A DNA stretch of 48,235 nucleotides from Chromera velia (Eukaryota > Sar > Chromeraceae): assembly GCA_018398765.1 (NCBI GenBank), contig JAHBMJ010004619.1, positions 8,150 to 56,384 of the forward strand, given 5' to 3'. Positions 33,459 through 42,401 of this stretch are shown piece after piece (the stretch's first letter is position 1; each line of letters opens with the position of its first letter). Below the pieces are notes generated by a model, which was given only the letters and a program-made list of their open reading frames with translations, had not been told where the DNA came from and ran no database searches. Made by a program: the position numbers and the translations under genes.

Positions 33459-35175
33459 AAGGAACGGAGAAATTTCCAGCAGAAGCCCGGTGCAAAACAG
33501 AAGACGCTAAGAAACCACTCGAACGGCATCAAGGGCAGAGTGCCACTTCCCCCAGGTCAGTCAGACAGGCCATGCAAGGAGAGAGGGTCGAACAGACAAA
33601 TCGCCGTAATCATGGCTTCCTTGTTTCTCCAAGATGGACAGAAAAGCAAAAAGAAAATCAGGCAAACCGACAGGATGATCATGCACATGAAAGTTTTGTC
33701 CTTCGCTCTGCCTGTACTGAAAAAGAAACACAAGAAAGAGACGAAGGAACACCAAGAGTCTCCCCTGTACACACAGACCTCTCGACTGACTGACCCTGCG
33801 ATGATGAGTCCAAGGAAGTCCAAACTTTTTGTGTCCACTCGTTTCTCCTCCCCCTCTCCCTTCATCTCTCCCGACAACCGCAACGTCCCCCTCTCCTTGT
33901 CCCTCTCCCTCTCTCTGTCTTTCTCCACCCCCCCAGAGGGAGGAGGGGAGAGGTCAAGAGAGGCCAAACGGAGCATGTTCTGCACACATCCAGGTAAAGT
34001 TTCCATCGTTTCACTTTCCCTTTTACCGTCCATTTGACCTGTAAAGCCTCTCGGCTGCATAGGACGACGCGAAAAGAAGCTCCACGAAGGAGAAGACCCA
34101 CAAAAAAAAACGGGAGAAAGAAAGAAAGAGACACACAGACAAGAAGACAAAGGACCAAGGAAACAAACTGATTGGAACAACGGACAGAAGAGAGAAGAGA
34201 GGCGAGAAGATCCAGGGCGCACCCCCGACCCGATAGAGCCCTGCCTCTCTCCGCGTGCGTGTCTATCCATCCATCTATATATATATATATATATATCTGT
34301 CAGTCACTCTCGTCAAAAACCCAGCAGCAGCCGGTTCCCCTATTCCCCCTGACCCCCGCGTTTTGCTGAACGAAGAGGAGGATGCCGTGGTTGTCTCTTG
34401 CACGCGTTGAGGCAGCCACCTGTGATCTGCACAGATGCAGGGCGGGAGGTAGGTAGGGAGGGAGAGAGGGAAGGACGAAAGGGTGAGGGCAGAAGGGACT
34501 CCGAGGGGATTAGAAAAGAAAAACACTGAAATGAGAGTGGAGCAAAGGAGGAGGACAGAGAGGGTCGAGGGGAGACGGGCCGATGGTGGAAGAGAGACGA
34601 GGAGAGAATGTCCGAGCCGATCCACACAGAATTGCTAGGAGAAAGGAGAAGGTAAGAATTTATCGAACACACGAGACGGACAAACCGATACTCCGACTGG
34701 GAGAGACGGACCGAGGAGACGACCCAGCAGACCGAGGGGAGCTCAGAGGGTTCCGTTCAAGGCTTCCACTCGCCGAGCCAGGAACGGAAAGTTCCTTTTG
34801 GGGCCACACAATATCGGCCTTTTGGTCATTCTTCATCCGCTGAGGACTGTACAACTGCACCAGCAGCAAGAGGGCCAACTCACGCACGTCTACCTGTCCA
34901 TCTTCTATACCCCTCACGGCTTCACACAGAGTGGCAAACACGGCCCAGTAAGCTTCCGCCTCCACTGCCGTCAAGGACGTTGGGCCGCCCCCCCCTTTTT
35001 TCGCCCACTCCCCGGCGAAAGTCATCCATTGTGCCGCATCTATGCGTGTCTGCTGGGGGGCTAGGGACTCATGCAGCGCTGCGACACACTCAAAGACGCT
35101 CTGCAGAGTCCACTTGAACGCTGTGCTCAGACAGACATGATCGAAAACCTCCGCTCGAATCCACAATTTGGACAT
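29012..35175 (-). CDS. TBCCD1: TBCC domain-containing protein 1 (TBCCD1), complete, 13 exons, about 736 aa
   Basis: TBCCD1 is a relative of tubulin cofactor C and RP2 that places centrosomes/basal bodies and the Golgi. Inferred exons (transcript order): 35175-34686, 34426-34308, 33979-33795, 33301-33115, 32905-32775, 32376-32212, 31778-31723, 31183-31138, 30923-30521, 30337-30119, 29615-29512, 29335-29275, 29056-29012; sum 2211 with all phases consistent. Landmarks in family order: N-terminal [39 protein letters not shown]; the C-CAP/CARP beta-helix core ([34 protein letters not shown]); [18 protein letters not shown] (family TPTRPL...FAPF); [20 protein letters not shown] (family YWDNPM); LPDVYREAL; and the C-terminal [17 protein letters not shown] (family YEWL..TGHRQQL). 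Human TBCCD1 is shorter (about 550 aa); the extra length is Gly/Ser/Pro-rich insertions in exons 9 and 10. TBCCD1 tends to occur in organisms with centrioles or flagella. Confidence 0.9.
29637..29799 (-). repeat. Compound (CA)n(GA)n microsatellite in a TBCCD1 intron
   Basis: Two successive CA-then-GA blocks on the plus strand, i.e. TC then TG on the transcribed sense. It lies just upstream, in transcript direction, of the exon 29615-29512, so it sits close to an acceptor. Confidence 0.95.
31584..31749. repeat. Inverted duplication of a TBCCD1 exon end
   Basis: GAGGTCTTCTGCTGGGGCCC... at 31584-31610 is the reverse complement, with one mismatch in 27, of 31723-31749. The second arm is the 3' end of TBCCD1 exon 7 up to its donor; the first arm lies in the following intron. 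The 112-base spacer makes a stem-loop possible in the pre-mRNA that pairs the last 27 exon bases and abuts the donor GTCGGT. Confidence 0.9.
32177..32212 (-). repeat. CAGA tetranucleotide run at a TBCCD1 donor
   Basis: A run of CAGA on the plus strand, i.e. GTCTGTCTGTCT in the sense, begins exactly at the donor of exon 6 (32212/32211). It repeats the donor hexamer GTCTGT several times. Confidence 0.85.
32383..32432 (-). repeat. (CA)n microsatellite in a TBCCD1 intron
   Basis: CA repeats on the plus strand (TG in the sense), a few bases upstream of the acceptor of exon 32376-32212. Confidence 0.93.
33395..33457 (-). repeat. (GA)n microsatellite in a TBCCD1 intron
   Basis: GA repeats on the plus strand (TC in the sense), in the intron between exons 33979-33795 and 33301-33115. 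Their joining is in phase, so no exon is missing between them. Confidence 0.93.
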
Positions 35176-36257
35176 TCTGTTGGACTCTTCCGAGGGTGTG
35201 AAAAAATCAGATTCACAAATTCGAGTGCTCACCTAGCCTCTTTCAATGTGCTGAACTGTCTCTGCCTGTCAAGCGTGTTCGGGTGGTCCAAGCAACGCAA
35301 AAAAGAGAGAGACGAGGATGCGGGCACACGCCGACGCTTCCCCGTCTCACATAGTGCGGGGTGCGATTTGCCGAGCGGGGAGGGCGAAACGTGTCATGCA
35401 CACGAGAAGTTGGAACACCTATTAATAGGAGATCCTAAGAGCAGGATGGCAAAGATCTGTATACAAGGACAAGCAACTTCACCATACTTCCACCTATCTT
35501 CACTGTAGACTTGAACTAAGACTTCACCATACTTCACCTATACTCGCAAAATCTCGATCGCCGCGCGGCGTCACCGCGCGGCCCCGGCCACGCGCGGATC
35601 GAGCGCCCGGCCATATACGTACACATATGCCGTGGCGCGCCCGCGCTCATGTGCACCGCGCCACCGCCGCGCACCGCGCCACATGCAGTGCAAGTTGTGC
35701 CCATCCATGCATACCGGGGTCCTGGGCCTCAGTATTTGTCCTAATTTAGTAGGAATATTTAATTTTTTTTGTTTAGTTTTTTGTTTATTCATTCATTGTC
35801 AATAATTTTTTTTTGTTAATGCAATTAACTAGGCAATTAAGCTAGATATTAATTATATATAAAATTTGGTAAATATTTAGATAAAATCAACTTTGATTTT
35901 GAATTAATTAGATTTTAAAGTTACATTAATTTATGTCATTAAACTTTTGCATCATGACAAAACACCTTTATCATACAAAAACCTTATTTCAAACTTAAAT
36001 TCAAGTTTGATATTATTTTTTTACGTTGTATTATATCAAGTGATTGAAATTTGGCATTTCAAACTAGATTTCAAGTTTAAATGCATTACAACATGAATTA
36101 TTAGCTAGATTGCAACCGACAGTCAGTTCTATCATTTTACAATCTACCTTATATGGTGTCTGACACTGTGTGTTGCCCAACCCGAGATGCGAAGCTAGAG
36201 GCCCTGTTATCGGCCGGTGGCATTGCCGCGGCAATAGCGCATGAGAATATGAAGAGT
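35176..36257. other. TBCCD1 upstream region: CpG-rich block then AT-rich DNA
   Basis: A block at about 35548-35690 is very rich in CG and contains nested palindromes (GCCGCGCGGC, CCGCGCGG, TGGCGCGCC), so it may be the TBCCD1 promoter or an unmethylated island. Just before it ACTTCACCATACTTC is repeated at 35476 and 35521. From 35750 to 36150 the DNA is strongly AT-rich and non-coding, like the flanks of the transposons nearby. Confidence 0.45.
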
Positions 36258-36526
36258 ATAGTACTGATACCTGGCGCCACTAACGTGTCATCACCTGATT
36301 ATCGCACCACCGCATGTTTGACGTACACGCTTAGTCTGCCGGCCTGCCTCAGTCTGTATGGTTTTGCTGCATACGTCTTTTCATAGACTAACATCGGTGT
36401 TGTGATATGTTGTGTTTCATGGAGAAACAACAATGTCTAGAAGAAGAACCGACCGATCAGTTCTTTTGTGCGTTCTATGGATGGCTCCAAAAATCCTTCC
36501 TAATTATCCCTTAGCAATCCTACAGG
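36258..36526 (+). repeat. Left LTR-like direct repeat of the Ty3/gypsy element
   Basis: About 268 bases, from TAGTACTGATACCTGGCG to TTAGCAATCCTACA, matching 40512-40779 at high identity by eye. It ends in CA and is followed at once by GGGTAGCAGAAGCC, which resembles an initiator-Met tRNA primer binding site (typical TGGTAKCAGAGC). The true 5' edge of the LTR is not clear; similarity is lost before 36258. Confidence 0.75.
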
Positions 36527-37167
36527 GTAGCAGAAGCCTTGTTCGACCAGGGGCTATAGTTGATCATATCCATTTGTGTTGTGGTTGCACTAAATAGCTG
36601 AAGGGACATTCAGTCACTTTATTACTCAGGCCGAATGCAACACGCAGTTCCAGGAGCTATGCCAAGAACTTTTCTTGCAGCGCTTTGTGATGCAGAGGCT
36701 GGCAGATGAAGGTTGGGAGCCACGGACGCAAGACTTCTTAGTCGTACCTCCGACCATGGCCGCTAGAGTGGAGACGTCTACCCGCGTCTACCGGTGAACA
36801 TCCTCTGTTACTCGACGGAGAACTGCCTCGAGCCTGTAAAGTGAAGGAGCCCTCCATCTTTGCAAGGGATCGGCATGAGGTCTCTGACTGGCGCAAAGAC
36901 ATGAAGGAGTATTGCCAGGGCATGGGAGTGTCGGAGAGTTGATGGCTCTTTGTTTCGAAGAGCTGTCTGTTGAAGACTCTGAAGAAGTGGGTCCATCGGA
37001 AGCAGAAAAGCGCAACTCCCTTCCATTCCTTCCAAGACTTCACAAAGGTACTGAAAAAGAGGTACATCGACCCGCTTGAGCAGGATCACCACAGAAATGC
37101 ACTGGAGAAGCTCTAGTACTCGAAAGCACAGGGCATAGAGAGTTTTAGGGACGCCTTCCTAGATCTG

Positions 37168-37782
37168 GTGGAAGAGATCAAAGACACATCAACCCCTACT
37201 GATCTCATCCACACCTTCGAGAAGGCCATTCCCGTTGCGATTTGCCTCAAGGTGAACAAGAAAACTCCTTCCACTCTCAAGGAGGCAGTAGAGGTGGCTT
37301 GTATTGTAGCGGAAACTTTGGAAGGAAGGGGTGGAAACCGAAAGAGGCATACTCAGACTGGGGGCAGCAGACCGAATGGAAAACACCAGGGTAGGTCCAA
37401 CTCTGACGGACCTATTCCCATACAGCTGGACACCGTATGCTCTCTTTCTTCAAAAGAGAGAGCCGAACTGATGCGACAAGGACGGTGCTTCCTCTGCAAG
37501 CAGAAAGGACATGAGAAGAAAGATTGTCCATCCTTGTTGTCTTTGCAGAGGAGGTTCGGATCAAATGTTCCCAGACTGCAGCAGCTGTACGGAAGTAGGC
37601 CATGGGGTCCTTTGGGACTGCAGAGACCTGCGTATGGTGGTCAGGGAGGTCCACCTGTTGGCACCGGCGGTAGAGAAGGACGATGGGTGTGGATATTAGT
37701 CAGACGGACAGGGCTGCCGCGTAGCTCTCCACTAAACATGCAGAGAGGTCGCATACAGGGGGGGCAGAGAGGGTGTGCTTAG
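37168..37782 (+). pseudogene. gag remnant with CCHC zinc knuckle
   Basis: Open stretch of about 204 codons in the gypsy element; the same frame continues upstream through one TAG to about 36960 (DFTKVLKKRYIDPL). The CX2CX4HX4C knuckle binds nucleic acid in retroelement nucleocapsids. After the knuckle the sequence becomes Gly/Arg-rich and stops. Confidence 0.8.
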
Positions 37783-37878
37783 AATAGCCGTGCAGCTAGT
37801 ATCTAGACTGCAGGGCAGGAGGGGGATCAGGTTGCTGGAGAAAGAGAGGAAGAATTCTGGTTCGTTGACAACGAGCTC

Positions 37879-38700
37879 TTGATGAACATTGAGGGAGAGC
37901 AGCCCACTGACCCCTACGTGTACGACCAGGCGAATATGATCGGCACTGCCAATGCTGACGGGAAGGTGAAGATGATTCGCTTCCAGGGCACTGTCGAGGG
38001 CATTCCAGTGAGAGTGCTCTTAGACTGTGGGGTGGGGGAGACATTTCTGTCTGCCAAATTCACTCACGACAAATGTCTTCCCATCAAAAAGATGCAAAGT
38101 TTGCGTCAGTGTAGGGGGGCCATTAAGGGAGAAAACGGGCAGACGGTGGTGACTATGGTCAGTGAGTATACCAGTCCTCTGGCCTTCTCCATTCAGGGGT
38201 ACCATCAGAGAATGAAGTTCACCCTGGCTGACCTCAATGACGACTATGATGTCTATCTGGGCATGAAATGGCTGATCGAACATGAGCCTCGTGTGCATTG
38301 GGGGAAAGGAGAAGTGGAGATGGTGGGAGAGTATCAGGATATCTTTTACGACGAGATCCTCAAGCTATCCCCAAGATGGTCAGTCAAGTTTACGATTGAT
38401 TTGGAGCCTGGACATCCCCCTCCCGCTCGGCCGCCATACCGACTTTCTTTTGGAGAGCTTGATGAGATGAGGAGACAACTGGATGATCTGCTGGCAAAGG
38501 GATTCATCCGTCCCTCTGTCTCTTCGTTTGCGGCACCAGCCTTCTTTGTGGTGCAGAAAGATGGGAGTCTACGGATGTGTATCGACTACTATGCCATCAA
38601 TAAGATCACGATCAAGGATAAGTACGTGATGCCCAGACCAGAAGAATTGTTAGACCGTCTCCACGGAGCAAAGATTTTTTCGGTCCTCGATATGTGGTAG
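37879..38700 (+). pseudogene. Protease and N-terminal reverse transcriptase remnant
   Basis: 273 codons holding the protease-like fold motif LLDCGVGET and then the RT fingers/palm start (ARPPYRLSFGELDEM, GFIRPSVSSFAAPAFFVV). The frame ends at TAG (38698-38700) right where the catalytic D of the first RT motif region follows (SVLDMW). The remaining RT continues downstream after a frame change. Confidence 0.82.
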
Positions 38701-39354
38701 TTTTTCTACTGGGTGACGAACCGAAGACAGCGATGTACACCCAGTACGGCAACTATGAGTGGCTGGATATGTAATCCACCGCCGACCAGCCAGCAAGCTA
38801 TTCAGGTTCGCCTTCGCAAAGTTCTGGATGACTGCGCATTTACTTGGATCGATGATGTCCTCGTATACTCCCCAACCGTGACGGTCGACCAACATAAAGA
38901 GGATTTGCGGAGAGTCCTTGGATGCCTGAAAAAAGACGAGTATTATGTGAAGACCTCCAAGTACAAATTCTTTGTCCCGAAAGTCATGTACATTGGGCTA
39001 TAGATCTCGGATGTAGGAGTGAGAGTGGAGCCGAAGAAGGCAGAGCTCGTTCAGACTTGGCCAAAGCCTGAGAACAAACATGGGCTCCATGTCTTCTTGG
39101 GACTGTGCAACTGGTTCTGGAGATTCATCTACAAGTACAGTCATATCATAGCCCCGCTCACTTCTCTTCTCTAGGCGAAGGTCGAGTTCATTTAGTCAGA
39201 GGTCTGTGAAGCAGCGTTCAAGGAGTTGAAAGAAAAGATTGCAGAATTGATTCTTCTCTTCATCCCAGATCCCACCCGCCCTTTCGACTTGTATGTTGAT
39301 GCGTCAGAAAAAGAGATCTGTATCGCGGCAGCTCTGATACAGTAGAATCCAAGA

Positions 39355-39648
39355 GTGAATGGACTGAGAGTTATAGCCCTTGCTTCTACGAAGCTCGTTC
39401 AAGCTGAGCAGAAGTATCCAATTCGGGAGAAAGAGCTTCTGGCAGGAGATCAAAAAAAACTTGCATATCTGTGGTACGGGCCATTTGAAGTAGACCAACG
39501 GGTTGGAAAGGTCGCATACGAACTGGTGTTTCCTGAGGGGGTCAGAAGACATCCAGTTCTCCACGCGGTCTGGTTGAAGAGATATTTACTGCAAGAAGGA
39601 CAGTCTGAAAAGACCTTCTATACTTGGCTGAAGAAGAGCATAAAGTAG
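39355..39648 (+). pseudogene. RNase H start fused by deletion to integrase C-terminal end
   Basis: Starts within RNase H (LASTKLVQAEQKYPIREKELLA) and passes at about 39445 straight into the post-catalytic integrase segment (YGPFEVDQRVGKVAYELVFP, HPVLHAVWLKRY). The lost part would be several hundred residues. The junction is in frame. Confidence 0.85.
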
Positions 39649-39830
39649 AGACAGTCCTCGACAAGAGGAAGATCGGTCGTAGTGTGGAGTATTTGGTACA
39701 CTGGAAAGGGAATTCAGAAGAGAATGCCACATGGGAGCTATTAGAGAATCTTCTGAATGCTCATTCGAAAATCAAAGAGTTTTTGGCGCGGCCTGGAAGG
39801 CCTCTCAGAGGGAGAGGGGGAAAGAAGTGA
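39624..39830 (+). pseudogene. Retrotransposon chromodomain
   Basis: 68 codons: VETVLDKRKIGRSVEYLVHWKG, then ENATWELLENLLNAHSKIKEF. This is the C-terminal chromodomain that directs chromovirus integration. At the three HP1 aromatic-cage positions it has His, Trp and Asn, so methyl-lysine binding of the HP1 kind is not expected. It ends in a purine-rich coding stretch (39808-39830) that could be the polypurine tract. Confidence 0.85.
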
Positions 39831-40511
39831 GGGGACTAGGAATCAAAGGGAATGAATGCATGTGAGTAAATGTTTGTGCATGACTTTCTCTCACTCTCGT
39901 TCTATTCCTGAGGGGTCGCGGGAAGGACGGGGGAAGTGAGAATGAATGGATGAATGAATGAATATATGAATGAATGAATGATGCAGTTTTCTTCTCTCTA
40001 TCTTGTGACGACGTCTTCTCTCTCTGTCATCATCTGTGTATCTTTCTCTGTATCTTTCTCTATCTCTTCTCTCTCTTTTGTATGCTTTTTGTTGCTTTCC
40101 TCTTTCCTAGGTTCAGCTTTCCTTCCCAATGCTTTTTACGTGCGCATGCATATATTCTGTTCTCTTCTTCCATCTATCTATTTTTTTTGCACCGTTTAAT
40201 GCACGGAGTCACTTGTCTAGTGACTGAATGTGAAGCATCCAGTCTGAATGGGTGTTCTTCCATGATCGGCTACATGAAGACGTTCATGCAAGCCGATGCC
40301 TGCTCATGTTGTTGGCCGCGGCATGCCAACATGTCGAGGGATGTTTATGTGATGGGTCGTTTGCGGGTCGATTGAGATCGATTGATTCACTGCAGTCTCG
40401 TATGTCTGACTGTCAGTGAACAAATGTCTTGTCCAGCTGCATTTAATAAAAGTGTGTCTGTTCAGGTTTGACTATGTGTGAGGACACACGTCTGAGAGGG
40501 GCAAACATGTT

Positions 40512-40779
40512 GTAGTACTAATGCCTGGCGCTGCCAACGTGTCATCGCCTGATTGTCACGCCGCCGCGTGTTTGATGCACGCGCTTAGTCTGCCGGCCTG
40601 CCTCAGTCTGCATAGTTTTGCTGCATACGTCTTTTCACATACTGATACCGGTGTTGTGATATGTTGGATTTCATAAAGAAACAACAATGTCCAGAAGAAG
40701 AACCGAACGATCAGTTCTTTTGTGCGTTCTATGGATGGCTCTAGAAATCCTCCCTAGTTATTCTTTAGCAATCTTACAA
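40512..40779 (+). repeat. Right LTR-like direct repeat of the Ty3/gypsy element
   Basis: Matches 36258-36526 from TAGTACTAATGCCTGGCG to TTAGCAATCTTACA. If the polypurine tract is at 39808-39830, the right LTR could begin at TGAGGGG (39831) and be about 950 bases, much longer than the left copy. Confidence 0.75.
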
Positions 40780-41241
40780 AGAGAGACGGGATTTCATTGA
40801 CTGACTTCACTGTCCACGTACTTTGTACTGATATACCAAGAAGAGGACGATTGGTGGTGCTGTACACTGCTCTTACCTTGCTCCTTTTTCAGATTATCGG
40901 ATGCGTGTGCATGCGTGTGTATGTGGTAATGCGGTAGAGCAAGAAACTTAGAACGCATCAAAAGATCAAGATGGATAGATATCAGAGAAGGAAGCAGAGG
41001 AGGAAGAGAAAGAAGTGACAACGTGCAGCTTCGACGAGAGAAAGGAAAAAAAGAGCAAAGCAGATGAGGTAGACGGGGAAGTGGAAGCAGACAACGGAGA
41101 AGATCCGGCTGGTGTATGAAGCTCTGAAGAAGAGTTCTGTTGCCCCCTCCCTCCATCCAACCGCCGCTCCGCCCTCTTCAGAACGACTCCGAGCTCTTTA
41201 AGAGAGAGGTCAAAGAGGGAAGGAAGGAAGGCGGCCAAAGT
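40780..41241. other. Short intergenic stretch
   Basis: No gene seen. GA-rich plus strand (Ser/Leu-rich reverse frames) between the gypsy right end and the Cys/His-repeat frame. Confidence 0.5.
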
Positions 41242-41814
41242 TTAACGGTTGCTTCCCCCCGTTGCCTCTTGAGGCAGTGGGTAGGAGGATGGAGGGTTAC
41301 TTTCTGCCACTGGCTGTATAACCTCCCCCGCAGTGTTTAAGCCATCCGGTATAGAGAAAATCGACTCTTCTTGCAGAGCCTCAGCCTCAGCCTGGCTGGC
41401 CCTACCGAGCCCTTCCTCTTTTCTTTCCGCAGTTCCGGACCCCCGACCGTCCGGACCTTTCCCTTCAGCCTCAGCAGATGCGCGGATCTCGGGCAGCTTG
41501 GTAGAAAAACCTCCGTACTCCTCGTATTTGTGCTTTTCTGGCCCGTGCTCGTAGAAGGAGATGCCTTTGCAGTCCTTACACTTGCTTCGCATCCTGAGGC
41601 TCCCGTGCACACAAATAGAACTACCCCCATACTCCTTACAGCAATACCGAATATGCCTGTGCTCATAGATAAAGCTGCCCCCACAATCCTTGCACACGCT
41701 GCACACCCGGCCATGTTTATAAAGTCCCCTGCCCCCACACTCTTTATAGTCTCTGCACTGTCGTCTGTATTCCCCAGCTCTTCGTCTAATCCCTCGGTCT
41801 TTAAGATAATGCAA
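41242..41814 (-). pseudogene. Decaying Cys/His tandem-repeat frame (CKxCGGxxxxxEHG type)
   Basis: About 190 codons without an obvious ATG at the start. The N-terminal half has about four units of 18 to 20 residues with the plan C-K-[DE]-C-G-G-x3-[CY]-x-H-G: KECGGRGLYKHG, KDCGGSFIYEHR, KEYGGSSICVHG, KDCKGISFYEHG, then EEYGG. Such short Cys/His repeats resemble tandem zinc-binding repeats of algal and oomycete genomes, as far as I recall. In five places the expected Cys is Tyr (one base change). The C-terminal half is Glu/Ala/Gly-rich. Function unknown; it may be an exon of a real gene or a relic. Confidence 0.4.
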
Positions 41815-42401
41815 CGCTTAGAAAAAGTGCAGGCAGATAGATTGAGATAGAAAAACTTCTAAATTACAGTGACATATAGTTTAGTCGCAAACTTCACCGG
41901 CAGCGTTCTCTATCTCACATGTAGAGAAGAGCGGAGAGACTAAACAGGCCTTGATACATGCATTGCTTGTTGTACGAAGAGAGCACTTCAGGCAGTCGTC
42001 AATCAATCAATCAATCAATCAATCAACCTAATCCTACCTAATCCTACATACCTGCTGACAATCAATTTCCTTTCTGGCGTTTATATATATACAAGTGATC
42101 GAGGGTCCTCTCCTGTCATTGTTGAATTAAGTCTAAGATTTTGAAAGAAAAACCCCATGATCTACGTGCAGTTCACAGAATTCAGAAAATTATATAAATT
42201 AAGCATAGAGTTAGTACACGAGATATGTGCGCGGACATCGCCTCGTATATATTGCCATCGCTATCGTGGTCACTGTAGCTAAAACCCTCAATCATCATCA
42301 GGATTTAGCTCGGTTCTTTCCCCCCCCCTTGAATCCCTTCAAAAACTGGACTTATGCCCAATCCCAAGTAGAAACTTCACTAGACTTCGATCATTGGACT
42401 A
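41815..42401. other. AT-rich intergenic DNA
   Basis: Holds an (AATC)n run at 42000-42026, CCTAATCCTA repeats just after, and no coding signal. Confidence 0.6.

Larger units (their letters stand above)
36258..40779 (+). mobile_element. Decayed Ty3/gypsy retrotransposon of chromodomain type
   Basis: Gene order gag, protease, reverse transcriptase, RNase H, integrase end, chromodomain, between LTR-like repeats. Seen: gag capsid-like region with an in-frame TAG (around 37116); zinc knuckle CFLCKQKGHEKKDC at 37486-37527; aspartic protease-like VRVLLDCGVGET (about 38000-38045, Cys where DSG or DTG is usual); RT with SVKFTIDLEPG, LRMCIDYYAINK and a WIDDVLVYS active-site region; RNase H start DLYVDASE; then an abrupt jump from EKELLAG to YGPFEVDQRVG of the integrase C-terminal end; then a chromodomain at about 39640-39790 (VEYLVHWKGNSEENATWE). 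Several stops (e.g. 38698, 39001, 39174, 39196, 39343) and a frameshift in RT make it inactive. The RNase H remainder, integrase zinc finger and integrase catalytic core are missing. Confidence 0.88.
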
